Shown in pieces: positions 34,448-43,083 of a stretch of 64,000 nt of DNA (the stretch's first letter is position 1; every line of letters starts with the position of its first letter). The notes under the pieces were generated by a model. The model did no database searches and was not told the origin of the DNA. It was given only the letters and a program-made list of their open reading frames with translations. The translations under genes were made by a program, and so were the position numbers. The stretch comes from Shimia sp040225985 (lineage in GTDB: Bacteria > Pseudomonadota > Alphaproteobacteria > Rhodobacterales > Rhodobacteraceae): NCBI RefSeq assembly GCF_040225985.1, contig NZ_JBBPEU010000011.1, forward strand, positions 62,001 through 126,000, given 5' to 3'.

Positions 34448-34717
34448 TCAGTGAACTGTTTCAACGAGGGCGTCGGCGCTGTCGTCGAGCTCCTCGAAAT
34501 GGTGGTAAGTCAGGGTGATGGTCAGCACGCCGGGGATCTGGTGCATGTCCATGATCTGGTCCGAAGCGCGCCGGGTGGGGGTGTCTTCGACGGTGATGAC
34601 GATCCGCCCGTCTTCATGGGCGTGGACCTCACCCCCTTCAAAAGCGTTGATCGCGTCAATGACGGTGTCGACTTTTTCGGGCATCGTGTGGACAAGGCAT
34701 CCGCAGATATTCAGCAT
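34448..34717 (-). CDS. napD: NapD chaperone for the NapA signal peptide
   Basis: An 89-aa ferredoxin-like-fold protein opening MLNICGCLVHTMPEKVD. It binds the NapA Tat signal and delays export until the cofactor is loaded. The true start at 34717 lies 7 bp inside napF; the longer frame is the napF gene read in another frame. Confidence 0.92.
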   Translation of the reverse strand: MLNICGCLVHTMPEKVDTVIDAINAFEGGEVHAHEDGRIVITVEDTPTRRASDQIMDMHQIPGVLTITLTYHHFEELDDSADALVETVH

Positions 34718-35214
34718 GGGCTGGCCTCCGCTGGCTGGTGAATTTGTGTGAACTGGATCGCCCCGACTGGGCACGGCGCCACGCAGGCCCCGCATCCGGT
34801 GCAGGTTTCGAGATCGAACAGCGGCTCGGCATTCCCGCCCGGTTGCAGTCGGAACCGGATGGCCTGCTGGTCGCAATGGTCCTGACATGTGCGGCATTGC
34901 ACGGCGTTGCGCGACAGGCACGCACCCGAGGCCTCGGCACGCCAAGTCCACGGCGTATCGGCGCGAAGGGCGCCGGCCTCGCAGGTATCAGTGCAGGCAC
35001 TACAAAAGGTGCATTCACCCCGCGCCAGTGAGACGACCGGATATCCTTCCGCATCTTTCAGAACAATCCCCTCGGGACAGGCCCGCGCGCAATCTCCGCA
35101 TTTGGTGCAGGCGTCTTCGAAGGCCATCACACCGATGGCCCCAAAAGGGCGCATCGGGTTCTGGCGGGTAAAGCCGCCGCGCAGGAATGCCCGTCTGCTG
35201 GTTTGAGAAGTCAT
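34711..35214 (-). CDS. napF: NapF ferredoxin-type protein
   Basis: A 167-aa cytosolic iron-sulfur protein. It has four Cys clusters: CTKCGDCARACP, CTFCSACTDTC, CRTCQDHC and CTGCGACVAPCP. The third is shortened. The N-terminal SRRAFLRGGF looks Tat-like, which is usual in NapF although the protein stays inside. NapF is linked to NapA iron-sulfur or redox maturation. It is the first gene of the nap operon, which is transcribed from the 594-bp region to its right. Confidence 0.93.
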   Translation of the reverse strand: MTSQTSRRAFLRGGFTRQNPMRPFGAIGVMAFEDACTKCGDCARACPEGIVLKDAEGYPVVSLARGECTFCSACTDTCEAGALRADTPWTWRAEASGACLSRNAVQCRTCQDHCDQQAIRFRLQPGGNAEPLFDLETCTGCGACVAPCPVGAIQFTQIHQPAEASPC

Positions 35215-35289
35215 GCCGTCCTCCTGAGAGAGAGCGTCGTCTGTCGCGCTGTTCCCTCTTTGAATAACGTCAAGACCCCTGCGACGAAT

Positions 35290-35303
35290 TTGATCTGCGT
35301 CAT
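35290..35303. promoter_or_regulatory. FNR/DNR-like half-symmetric box upstream of nap
   Basis: TTGATctgcGTCAT matches the FNR consensus TTGAT-N4-ATCAA fully in the left half and 3 of 5 in the right half. It lies about 80 bp upstream of the napF start. It may bind the adjacent Crp/Fnr protein or a genomic FnrL. Confidence 0.45.
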
Positions 35304-35336
35304 TTTAGCGGTCGAATGCGTGAACTTTACAAAACT

Positions 35337-35424
35337 GCAAACATTTGATTTTGCGAATGTTTTTCCAAATATGCACGATTTTGCATCAGTTTTTAAACCG
35401 TTGTTTTCATATGCAAAACTTTGC
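35337..35424. promoter_or_regulatory. Cluster of TTTGC/GCAAA motifs, two arranged as dyads
   Basis: GCAAA at 35337 pairs with TTTGC at 35350 (GCAAAcatttgatTTTGC). GCAAA at 35413 pairs with TTTGC at 35420 with only two bases between. A further TTTGC is at 35380. Regular inverted repeats of this kind suggest a regulator-binding array for nap or for the divergent gene. Confidence 0.45.
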
Positions 35425-35808
35425 TTTTCGCGACATGATCCGTAGCGCACGCTGCCCGACCTGATCCTGTCATTTTTTTGGGCCGAACCGGGGAAAAGTT
35501 TTTTCAGATTTGCGCCCCAAACGGTATTTTTCAGTGCAACTCCGGGCTGAAAAGGTGATTTCAGCACGCGACTCACAACTTTTTTTGAAAGCGTGGTAGG
35601 GCGCAAATCGCACGACCAAGACTGCATGCAACGGTCCCCGCATCGCGGTCTGAACGAAGTGTCCCCAGAGTTTGCAAGCTGCGTTGTCACGCTTTTTCAC
35701 CTTATCTTTACCAAAGGTCACTTCGCGCGGCCCCCGGTTGCCCGATCCGGAAGATATCGCTAGCGTGGAAACCGCAGTTTGCGTTTCCACAAACTTTGGC
35801 CAAATTTC

Positions 35809-36504
35809 GTGAACGAACTCGACTTCTCGCTCCTGACCGACCTGCCACTCTTCGCGCAACTGAGCGAAGAGGATTGCCGCGCGGTATTGTCCAAGGCCCG
35901 CACGCGCTATGTCGAACGGGGTGACGACGTCTTTAGCGAAGGCGCCGAGGCGACACATTTCTTCCTGCTGTTGGATGGCCATGTACGTGTGGAACGCGTG
36001 ACACCGGAAGGCGACCGGGTGATCCCGCTGCTTATCCCGCCGGGGCAATTGATCGGCATCGCGGCCGCTTTGGGCAAAGACACCTATCCCGCCACCGCTG
36101 TCGCCGCCTCGGACTGTTTCGTGCTGCAATGGCCGATGCGGCGCTGGTCAGAGTTTTCAACGACCTATCCCGGCTTTGCGACCGAGACATTCAAGACCGT
36201 GGGCTGCCGCCTGGATGAGATCAACCGCCGCGTCATGGAGCTTGCCACCCAGCGCGTCGAACAACGGGTCGCCAATGCCCTGCTGGGCATGGCCCGCAAC
36301 AACGCCCGCCCGGACAAAGACGGGCTGGTGATCGGCTTCCCCCTGACCCGCAAGCAGATTTCCGAGATGACAGGATCGACCCTGCACACGGTCAGCCGGC
36401 TTTTGTCGCACTGGCAAAACGACGGCCTGCTAACCAGCACGAAAAAGGAAATCAGCATTCTCGACGTGCGCGGTCTGGAAAACCTCGCGTCGCGCAGCGC
36501 CTGA
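35809..36504 (+). CDS. Crp/Fnr-family transcriptional regulator
   Basis: A 231-aa regulator. An N-terminal cyclic-nucleotide-type beta-barrel (about 1-130) is followed by a dimer helix and a winged HTH with KQISEMTGSTLHTVSRLLSHW (about 185-205). It lacks the N-terminal Cys cluster of oxygen-sensing FNR, so it is more like the DNR/NnrR nitric-oxide-type group. The GTG at 35809 is chosen because the family alignment begins near NELDFSLLTDLPLF; no good ribosome-binding site is seen. It diverges from the nap operon and is the natural candidate for its control. Confidence 0.85.
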   Translation: MNELDFSLLTDLPLFAQLSEEDCRAVLSKARTRYVERGDDVFSEGAEATHFFLLLDGHVRVERVTPEGDRVIPLLIPPGQLIGIAAALGKDTYPATAVAASDCFVLQWPMRRWSEFSTTYPGFATETFKTVGCRLDEINRRVMELATQRVEQRVANALLGMARNNARPDKDGLVIGFPLTRKQISEMTGSTLHTVSRLLSHWQNDGLLTSTKKEISILDVRGLENLASRSA

Positions 36505-36599
36505 CCCCCAAAGTTTCTGATCGCCTTTGGATCCGGGGACTTGACCGGTCCTACGGTACCTATTCTTGTGGTCACGCAAGGTAAACCGGAGGGTGGGAA

Positions 36600-37391
36600 A
36601 TGGCAGTCTATCAACATCTTGAGGTCACGGAACAGGGCGAGATCACGACTGTTACAATGACCCGCACAACCCACCGCAATGCCTTGGACAAGGTATTGAT
36701 GGGCGAGTTGACCCACTTCGCCCAAGCGCGGCGCTTGGATACCCGGACCAAAGTCATCATCCTGCGCGGCACCGATCACTATTTCTCGGCCGGTGCCGAC
36801 CTGTCCCTGCTTGCCGACATTTCCGGCAAGACCGCCGGAGGCCACCCTGACCTTCTTGCCCAGCGGCAACTGGCCAAGATCGGCCCCGAAATGTGCAAGG
36901 CATGGGAGGAATTGCCCCAGATCACCATCGCCGCGATCGAGGGCCATTGTGTCGGCGGGGGGGTCGCGCTGGCGCTGGCCTGCGATTTCCGCATCGTGGC
37001 CGAGGGCACGACCATGCGCCTGCCTGAAATTCCGCTGGGACTGAACATGAGCTGGCAGTCCATTCCGCGTCTGGTCAGCCTCATCGGTCCTGCCCGTACC
37101 AAACGCATGGTGATCTATGGCGAGGCGCTGGACGCGCAAACCCTCACCGCATGGGGACTGGCCGAGGACTGCGTAGACGACCGGATGACGATGCAGGCCG
37201 CCTGGGACTGGGCCGAGAAAACCGTCACCCTGCCCGCGCTGGCCGTGCGAATGTCCAAGGAAGCCGTGACCGCCACGGCGTCGGCCCTGCACAATGCGGC
37301 CTCGTTCATGGACAGCGACCAGTTCCTGCTGGCCAGCCTGACGGAAGACCATGCACAGCGCGTGCAACAGGCCCTGAAGAAAAAGACCTGA
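36600..37391 (+). CDS. Enoyl-CoA hydratase/isomerase family protein with one catalytic Glu missing
   Basis: A 263-aa crotonase-fold protein. The oxyanion pieces are SAGADLS (63-69) and CVGGGVALA (117-125). The first catalytic Glu position of hydratases is A123, while the second is kept as E143 in LPEIPLG. Hydration is thus unlikely; isomerase or another crotonase reaction is possible. A strong GGAGG precedes the ATG. It is a single gene between crp and a convergent aldehyde dehydrogenase. Confidence 0.83.
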   Translation: MAVYQHLEVTEQGEITTVTMTRTTHRNALDKVLMGELTHFAQARRLDTRTKVIILRGTDHYFSAGADLSLLADISGKTAGGHPDLLAQRQLAKIGPEMCKAWEELPQITIAAIEGHCVGGGVALALACDFRIVAEGTTMRLPEIPLGLNMSWQSIPRLVSLIGPARTKRMVIYGEALDAQTLTAWGLAEDCVDDRMTMQAAWDWAEKTVTLPALAVRMSKEAVTATASALHNAASFMDSDQFLLASLTEDHAQRVQQALKKKT

Positions 37392-37407
37392 CCTTGGGGC
37401 GAACCAG

Positions 37408-38865
37408 TTAGGGCAACATCCGTTTGAGGATCGCCTTTGCCCGCGGACCATAGGGTGGATGCAGCAGCTTGACACCCGTAAACCGACCCGGTCCACGTTG
37501 TTCAAACACCGACTTCAGGTGTGAAAACGTGTCGAACCCTTCCGGACCGTGATAGGCCCCCTGTCCGCTGGCCCCCACCCCGCCAAAGGCCAGGTCCTCT
37601 TGCGAGTATTGCAATAGCGTTTCGTTGACTCCGAACGACCCAGAGACCGTATCGCGCTGCAACTGCCGGATCGTGGCCCTGTTGCGGGTAAAGCAATAGG
37701 CCGACAGCGGGCGATCCCCCGCGTTGATGTGATCGACCACCTCTGGCAGAGTGTTATAGGTCAGTACGGGCAGGATCGGGCCAAAGATTTCCTCTCGCAT
37801 CAAACGGCAGGTCGGAGGCGCGTCCAGAACCAGCGTCAGCGGATATTTGAAAACACCACCGGCCTCGCTGGGCTCAGCACCCTCGGACCTCAGGATCTGT
37901 GCCCCGCCCGCACGCGCCTCGTCCACGAGATCCTGCAACCGGCGATAAAACCGTTCTGACACGATGGCGGTATAGTCGCGATCCGACACACCCGTGAAGG
38001 AGGTCGTGAATTTGTTCAGGGCCGCGTCCACGAAACGCGCGCGCTGCATACGTGGCACAAAGACGTAATCCGGCGCAATACAGGTCTGGCCCGCGTTGAA
38101 ACATTTGCCCCAGACAATCCGCTCAGCGGCTTCTTCGACATCGAAATCCGGGGCCACCACGGCAGGGGATTTCCCCCCCAGTTCCAACGTAACGGGCGTC
38201 AGGTTGGGGGCCGCTGCCGCCGCGATCAACCGACCGACGTGGGTCGAACCCGTGAACAGCAGGTGGTCAAACGGCAACGCGGCAAACGCGGGCGAAAGCT
38301 TCTGTCCACCCTGAAACACAGTGACGAGATCGGGCGGAAAGGTCTCGGCAATCAGACCCGAGACCAAAGCACAAAGCTGTGGGGTTTCCTCAGACATGCA
38401 AAGCATTGCCCGATTGCCAGCGGCCAGCGCCGAAACCAGCGGCGCGATGGTCAGGTGCAGGGCGTAATTCCATGGCGACATTATCCCCACCACACCCAAT
38501 GGCTGGGGCAGGATATAGGCCCTTGCCGGCAGCGACCAAAACGACACCTTGCGCTTGCGCTTTTGCATCCAGCGCCGCAGGTTTTTCCTGGCATAGTGGA
38601 TGGCCCCGTGACAGCCCGCGATCTCGGCCAGCAGGGTTTCCGTTCGCGACCGGCACCCGAAATCGGCGTTCAGCGCCTCGACCAGCGCTTCGCGGTTCTC
38701 GAGGATCATCCTGTCCAGTCGCTGCAGCCGGTCTAGGCGGGTTTCAAGATCGGGAAAGCGATCCTTGGAAAAGGCGTCTTTCTGGTCGCGAAACGCTTGC
38801 GCAAGCCGATCCCCATCGTCTTGTGGCACCTCGTCAACGCTCATGGCTCCGCTCACCTTGTTCAC
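37408..38865 (-). CDS. Aldehyde dehydrogenase, coniferyl-aldehyde-dehydrogenase-like
   Basis: A 485-aa protein from a GTG at 38865, preceded by GGAAAGGA at good spacing; the alternative ATG at 38844 gives 478 aa. The catalytic Cys is C262 in AGQTCIAP (GTG numbering). The short ALDH3-like build, LARA-type PQPLGVVGIMSPWNYALHLT and the C-terminal HPPYG match coniferyl aldehyde dehydrogenases, which also act on fatty aldehydes. It lies 33 bp downstream of uspA at the end of the TRAP operon, so it may be co-transcribed. The substrate is unproven. Confidence 0.85.
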   Translation of the reverse strand: MNKVSGAMSVDEVPQDDGDRLAQAFRDQKDAFSKDRFPDLETRLDRLQRLDRMILENREALVEALNADFGCRSRTETLLAEIAGCHGAIHYARKNLRRWMQKRKRKVSFWSLPARAYILPQPLGVVGIMSPWNYALHLTIAPLVSALAAGNRAMLCMSEETPQLCALVSGLIAETFPPDLVTVFQGGQKLSPAFAALPFDHLLFTGSTHVGRLIAAAAAPNLTPVTLELGGKSPAVVAPDFDVEEAAERIVWGKCFNAGQTCIAPDYVFVPRMQRARFVDAALNKFTTSFTGVSDRDYTAIVSERFYRRLQDLVDEARAGGAQILRSEGAEPSEAGGVFKYPLTLVLDAPPTCRLMREEIFGPILPVLTYNTLPEVVDHINAGDRPLSAYCFTRNRATIRQLQRDTVSGSFGVNETLLQYSQEDLAFGGVGASGQGAYHGPEGFDTFSHLKSVFEQRGPGRFTGVKLLHPPYGPRAKAILKRMLP

Positions 38866-38897
38866 AAGGATGTCCTTTCCACCAAGCCCCCCCCGCG

Positions 38898-39332
38898 TCA
38901 AGCCGTGCTGGGCCGTACCACAAGTACCGAACAGGGCGCATAGCGCGAGACACGTGCCGAGTTCGGCCCCTGCAATTTGTCCATGAGGTTGGGTTTATGC
39001 GCCCCCATCACGACCAGATCGGCCTGAGACCGCTTGATCGCGTCGAGGATCATTTCATAGGCTGTGCCCACTTCGACGATGTGCTGGACCTTGCCAAATT
39101 CAGGCAAGGTTTCCTTTACAAAGTCATGCAGCTGCACATTGGCCGTCTCGACGGCCGATTTCATCGTGCCTTCCTTGAAATATGAGCCGACGATAGACAT
39201 CCCGTAATCCGGGATCACCGTCACTACGCTCAGCGCCGCGTCATAAAACTTGGCAAGGTCGGCGGCGGTGCGCAGCAGCTTGTCCTCGGACTCAAGGTGG
39301 GTCAGGTCGATGGCACAGAGAATATGCTTCAT
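38898..39332 (-). CDS. Universal stress protein (UspA family) coupled to a TRAP transporter
   Basis: A 144-aa UspA-fold protein (ILCAIDLTHLESEDKLL at the N-terminus, VVMGAHKPNLMDKLQGPNSARV near the end). The ATP-binding G-x2-G-x9-G pattern is incomplete because the second Gly is Lys (GAHK). It overlaps the TRAP permease stop by ATGA. In Halomonas elongata the UspA-type TeaD is likewise encoded with the ectoine TRAP transporter and modulates uptake; an analogous role is inferred. Confidence 0.85.
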   Translation of the reverse strand: MKHILCAIDLTHLESEDKLLRTAADLAKFYDAALSVVTVIPDYGMSIVGSYFKEGTMKSAVETANVQLHDFVKETLPEFGKVQHIVEVGTAYEMILDAIKRSQADLVVMGAHKPNLMDKLQGPNSARVSRYAPCSVLVVRPSTA

Positions 39333-41926
39333 GCCGGCACTCCTTCTTCTTTACGTTTGCGGCGCATCTGCAAGAGATACACCAGCCCCAAGAGCAGGAA
39401 GGCAGGGAGATAGAATATCTCTTTCGCCATGCGGTCGGCCTCGACCTCCAGCTCGACAACCTCCCAGTCAAAGTCGATGCCCAGCTGTTCTGCCGGCCCG
39501 CCAAAGTTCAGGTTGTCGACGAAAATCTTACCGTCTTCCTCGCGGAACTCGATGCCCGCTCCGTCAAACAGGCGATCCGTGCCGCTGGCCCCGGATGGCC
39601 CAAGCGGCAACAGATACCGCGCATCGACCATGTCACCCTCAAGGTTTTCGCCCATCAAGCGCACCCGGATAGAACTGTCCGCCGCCGCGGACTCGGCCAT
39701 GGTGAAGATCTGGCTGCCGGGACGTGTCTCGAATTCGGGCTGCAACTGGTTGAGGAAGAACCCTGGCTGGAACAGCGTGAACGCCACCAAAAGAAGCACC
39801 GCGCTTTCCCATATTCGGGATTTGACCATAAAGTAATTCATCGTGCCCGCCGCGAACAACAGCATCGCGATCAACGCGACGATAAAGACGAACACCGCTT
39901 GATAAGGCCCCACATCAATCAACAAGAGGTCGGTATTGAAGATGAACAGGAAGGGCAGCAAAGCGGTCCGGATCGAATAGAAGAACGCCTGGAACCCGGT
40001 ACGCAACGGATCGCCCTTGGAAATGGCAGCGGCCGCGAAACTCGCAAGGCCCACTGGGGGCGTCACATCCGCCATGATCCCGAAATAGAACACGAACATG
40101 TGCACCGCGACCAGCGGCACGATCAGTCCCGCCTGCGCGCCCAGTTCGACCACGACCCCCGCCATGAGCGACGACACCACGATATAGTTCGCGGTGGTCG
40201 GCAGCCCCATGCCCAGCACGATCGAGATCAGTGCCACGAAAAACAGCATCGCCAGAAGGTTGCCGCCCGACAGGAACTCGACGAATTCGGCCATCACCTG
40301 CCCAATGCCGGTCAGGGTCACGGCGCCCACGATGATCCCGGCCACACCCATCGCAGCGGCAAGACCGATCATGTTGCGCGCGCCCACGATCAGCCCTTCG
40401 GCAATCTCGGAAAAGCCGCGCTTCAACTCGTCCAGCACGTTGTCCTGACCACGGAAATAGGCCTTGAGCGGGTTTTGCGTTGCCAAGATCACCAGCATAC
40501 CGATGGCAGACCAGAAGGCCGAAAGGCCCGGCGATTTACGCTCGATCATCAAGAGATACATCAGCAGCAGGATCGGCAGGATATAGTGGATACCGGTCTT
40601 GAAGATCTCCCGAGCGGGGGGCAGGTGTTGCATGCTTTCAATGCTCATCTCAAGGTCAGGCCGCGCCGCCGCAAACCGCACCGCGAGAATGTAAAGCCCT
40701 GCCATGACCAACACGATCACCCAGACGGCAGCCCCGCCCAGAACCCCTTGCAGCGCATCGACGATCACACCGGTCAGGAAAAGGGTGCCGCCTGCAATCA
40801 CGATCGAGGTCGCAATGATGAAGATCGCGCCCAGCATGAATTTCAGCGGGTGCATGCGGCTGGTGCCGGTCATGCCCATCTTCAGGGCTTCAAGGTGAAC
40901 GATGTAGACCAGCGCGACATAGGAAATCGCGGCCGGTACAATCGCGGTTTTGACGACCTCGACATAGGAAATGCCGACATATTCCGTCATCAGAAAGGCC
41001 ACGGCGCCCATCACCGGCGGGGTCAGAACCCCGTTGATCGACGAAGACACCTCGACCGCGCCCGCCTTGGTCGCAGGGAAACCAACCCGCTTCATAAGGG
41101 GAATGGTAAAGGTACCCGTTGTCACGACGTTGGCGATGGACGATCCGGAAATCAGACCCGTCGCCGCCGAGGCGATCACCGCCGCCTTGGCAGGCCCGCC
41201 CCGCAAATGCCCAAGCGCGGCAAAGGCCAGTTGCAGGAAATAGTTGCCCGCGCCTGCCTGGTTCAGCAGTGCACCGAACAGCACGAACAGGAACACGAAC
41301 CCCGATGACACCCCCAGCGCGACGCCGAACACACCCTCGGTGGTCAGCCACATATGGCTCATCGCCTTGTTAAGCGAAGCACCTTTCCACTGCACCACTT
41401 CGGGCAGGCCGGACCATGACCCGAAGAACACATAGGCAAGGAAGAACAGGGCCACGCCCATAAGTGGGAATCCAAGCGACCGACGCGCGGCCTCGAGCAA
41501 CAGGATAATACCGATCACAGACACGACGACATCGGTGGTATTGGGCGCACCGGACCGCGCTGCGACCCCTTCATAGGCATAAAACAGGTATGACGAGGCC
41601 AACGCCCCGACGATGGCAATCACCCAGGTGCCAATCGGAATGCGATGGCGAGGGCTGGATTTCAGACCCGGAAAGGCAATGAACGCCAGAAGAACGGCAA
41701 AGCCAAGGTGGATGGCCCGCGTCTGGGTGTCGTTCCATACGCCGATCCCCAGCATGAACGGCAGGGGGGACGCGATCCAGAGTTGATACACGGACCAGAT
41801 CAGCGGGATATACCACAGCGCCGCCTTGCCAAAACCGTCGCGTGGCAAGCGCCCGCCGGTGTCGCTGTCGGCAATGAAATCTTCCAGATCACTGTTTTGC
41901 GGCGCGTGTTGTTTTTCTTCTGACAT
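39329..41926 (-). CDS. TRAP transporter fused permease (DctQM-type 4TM/12TM, TAXI class) with DUF3394-like tail
   Basis: An 865-aa inner-membrane protein. A fused small subunit (about 4 helices) is followed by a large DctM-type transporter domain. Helices alternate with motifs such as TGLISGSSIANVVTTGTFTIPLM and MGLPTTANYIVVSSLM. A C-terminal soluble part (about 740-850) holds a PDZ-like stretch VDNLNFGGPAEQLGIDFDW and a last helix, as in DUF3394 permeases. It imports a substrate with ion gradients using the TAXI binding protein next door. The ATG at 41926 is preferred over a 17-codon extension lying next to the terminator. Confidence 0.93.
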   Translation of the reverse strand: MSEEKQHAPQNSDLEDFIADSDTGGRLPRDGFGKAALWYIPLIWSVYQLWIASPLPFMLGIGVWNDTQTRAIHLGFAVLLAFIAFPGLKSSPRHRIPIGTWVIAIVGALASSYLFYAYEGVAARSGAPNTTDVVVSVIGIILLLEAARRSLGFPLMGVALFFLAYVFFGSWSGLPEVVQWKGASLNKAMSHMWLTTEGVFGVALGVSSGFVFLFVLFGALLNQAGAGNYFLQLAFAALGHLRGGPAKAAVIASAATGLISGSSIANVVTTGTFTIPLMKRVGFPATKAGAVEVSSSINGVLTPPVMGAVAFLMTEYVGISYVEVVKTAIVPAAISYVALVYIVHLEALKMGMTGTSRMHPLKFMLGAIFIIATSIVIAGGTLFLTGVIVDALQGVLGGAAVWVIVLVMAGLYILAVRFAAARPDLEMSIESMQHLPPAREIFKTGIHYILPILLLMYLLMIERKSPGLSAFWSAIGMLVILATQNPLKAYFRGQDNVLDELKRGFSEIAEGLIVGARNMIGLAAAMGVAGIIVGAVTLTGIGQVMAEFVEFLSGGNLLAMLFFVALISIVLGMGLPTTANYIVVSSLMAGVVVELGAQAGLIVPLVAVHMFVFYFGIMADVTPPVGLASFAAAAISKGDPLRTGFQAFFYSIRTALLPFLFIFNTDLLLIDVGPYQAVFVFIVALIAMLLFAAGTMNYFMVKSRIWESAVLLLVAFTLFQPGFFLNQLQPEFETRPGSQIFTMAESAAADSSIRVRLMGENLEGDMVDARYLLPLGPSGASGTDRLFDGAGIEFREEDGKIFVDNLNFGGPAEQLGIDFDWEVVELEVEADRMAKEIFYLPAFLLLGLVYLLQMRRKRKEEGVPA

Positions 41927-41952
41927 TGCTGGCCCCGTTTCCCGTCCCTGAT

Positions 41953-41997
41953 GAAAAAGTACAAAAGCCTCCGGCATTCCGAGGGAACGCCGAAGGC
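41953..41997 (-). terminator. Intrinsic terminator/attenuator between TAXI binding protein and permease
   Basis: On the minus strand a 14-bp stem with two G-U pairs (arms 41984-41997 and 41967-41980, loop CTC) is followed by TTTTGTACTTTTT at 41954-41966. It lies 27 bp after the binding-protein stop and before the permease start. Partial termination here would give far more binding protein than permease. Confidence 0.8.
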
Positions 41998-42023
41998 CGA
42001 AAATTTAGTGAAGTTTCACGCGC

Positions 42024-42995
42024 TTATTTCCAGCCGCGCTCTTGATAGTACTTCATCGCGCCGGGGTGGATTTCCGCGGTCAGGCCATCCACGATCATTT
42101 CGCTTTCCTGCAGGCGGCCAAAGGCGGGGTGCAGTTTCTTGAAGGCGTCAAAGTTTTCGAAGACCGCCGAAACAACCGCATAGACAACTTCGTCCGGGGT
42201 GTCAGCCGAAGTTACAAAGGTTGCTTTCGGGCCCCAGGACGGAATGTCGTCGGGGTTGTTGGGATACATGCCACCGGGGATGGTCGCCGCCGCATAGGCC
42301 GAGTTATCGGCAAGCAGCTTGTCAATGCCGGCACCCGCCAGCGGGATGATCTTCACCTCGCAGGAAGAGGTGGCTTCCTGGCTCGACCCGTTCGGCAGAC
42401 CTGCAGCCCAGATGGTCGCGTCGATCTTGCCGTCACACAGCGCTGCGGCCTGTTCCGAGGATTTCAGCTCGGCGGCCAGCGAAAAGTCATCGGCGGTCAT
42501 GCCTTCGTATTTCATCAGGGTTTCCGCCAGAACGCGGGTGCCCGAGCCAGGGTTGGCGATGTTGACGCGCTTGCCCTTGAGGTCGGCGGTCGTCGCGATG
42601 CCCGCATCGGCACGCGCCATCAGGTGCATCGGTTCGGGGTGCACCGAGAACAGGGCACGCAGTCCCGGATAGGCCCCGTCATCTGCAAATTTGCCGGTGC
42701 CAGAGACGGCTGCGGCCTGAACGTCGGACTGTACGATGCCAAAGTCAAGTTCACCCTGACGGATGGTGCGGGTGTTGTAGACCGAACCGCCGGTGGATTC
42801 GACCGAGCAGCGGATGCCGTGTTCCTTGCGGCCCTTGTTGACCAAACGGCAGATCGCGCCACCGGTCGGATAGTAAACGCCAGTCACACCACCGGTGCCG
42901 ATCGTCACGAAGGTTTGCTCTGCCGACGCCGACACACCCGCGACACCCATGGCCGCGGCCGCAACGAGGCCCAGAACTTTTTGTTTGTTGAACAT
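42024..42995 (-). CDS. TAXI-family TRAP solute-binding protein
   Basis: A 323-aa periplasmic protein with a signal peptide (MFNKQKVLGLVAAAAMGVAG, probable cleavage after SASA). The mature part opens TFVTIGTGGVTGVYYPTGG, the standard TAXI start. It delivers a substrate to the fused permease. The ATG at 42995 has GGGAG upstream; 40 further codons are open but have no signal-peptide logic. Many TAXI proteins bind amino acids or small acids; the ligand here is unknown. Confidence 0.94.
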   Translation of the reverse strand: MFNKQKVLGLVAAAAMGVAGVSASAEQTFVTIGTGGVTGVYYPTGGAICRLVNKGRKEHGIRCSVESTGGSVYNTRTIRQGELDFGIVQSDVQAAAVSGTGKFADDGAYPGLRALFSVHPEPMHLMARADAGIATTADLKGKRVNIANPGSGTRVLAETLMKYEGMTADDFSLAAELKSSEQAAALCDGKIDATIWAAGLPNGSSQEATSSCEVKIIPLAGAGIDKLLADNSAYAAATIPGGMYPNNPDDIPSWGPKATFVTSADTPDEVVYAVVSAVFENFDAFKKLHPAFGRLQESEMIVDGLTAEIHPGAMKYYQERGWK

Positions 42996-43083
42996 ATTTA
43001 ACACTCCCAGTTTTTGTGTGCGCCCGTTCGCGCCAAGTGACAGCGGCAGAGTTGCGGAGGTTTTTTTGCTTGTCACCCTAAAA

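Larger units (their letters stand above)
35215..35808. promoter_or_regulatory. 594-bp AT-rich control region between napF and the Crp/Fnr gene
   Basis: No convincing gene is seen here. It is clearly more AT-rich than the rest of the window. It holds an FNR-like dyad at 35290-35303 and nine copies of TTTGC/GCAAA (about one is expected by chance), five of them in 35337-35424. It must contain the nap promoter (leftward) and the crp/fnr promoter (rightward). Confidence 0.6.

Noticed and set aside
35203..35690. Small frames in the nap-crp gap (80 aa plus, 159 aa minus)
   Set aside because: No ribosome-binding sites or family look, AT-rich composition and many regulatory motifs; treated as non-coding.
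35809..36504. Oxygen-sensing FNR
   Set aside because: The N-terminal cysteine cluster needed for the 4Fe-4S centre is missing.
39899..41308. 469-codon plus-strand frame opposite the TRAP permease
   Set aside because: Strongly hydrophilic mirror (His/Asp/Arg-rich) of a membrane protein; no plausible start signals.
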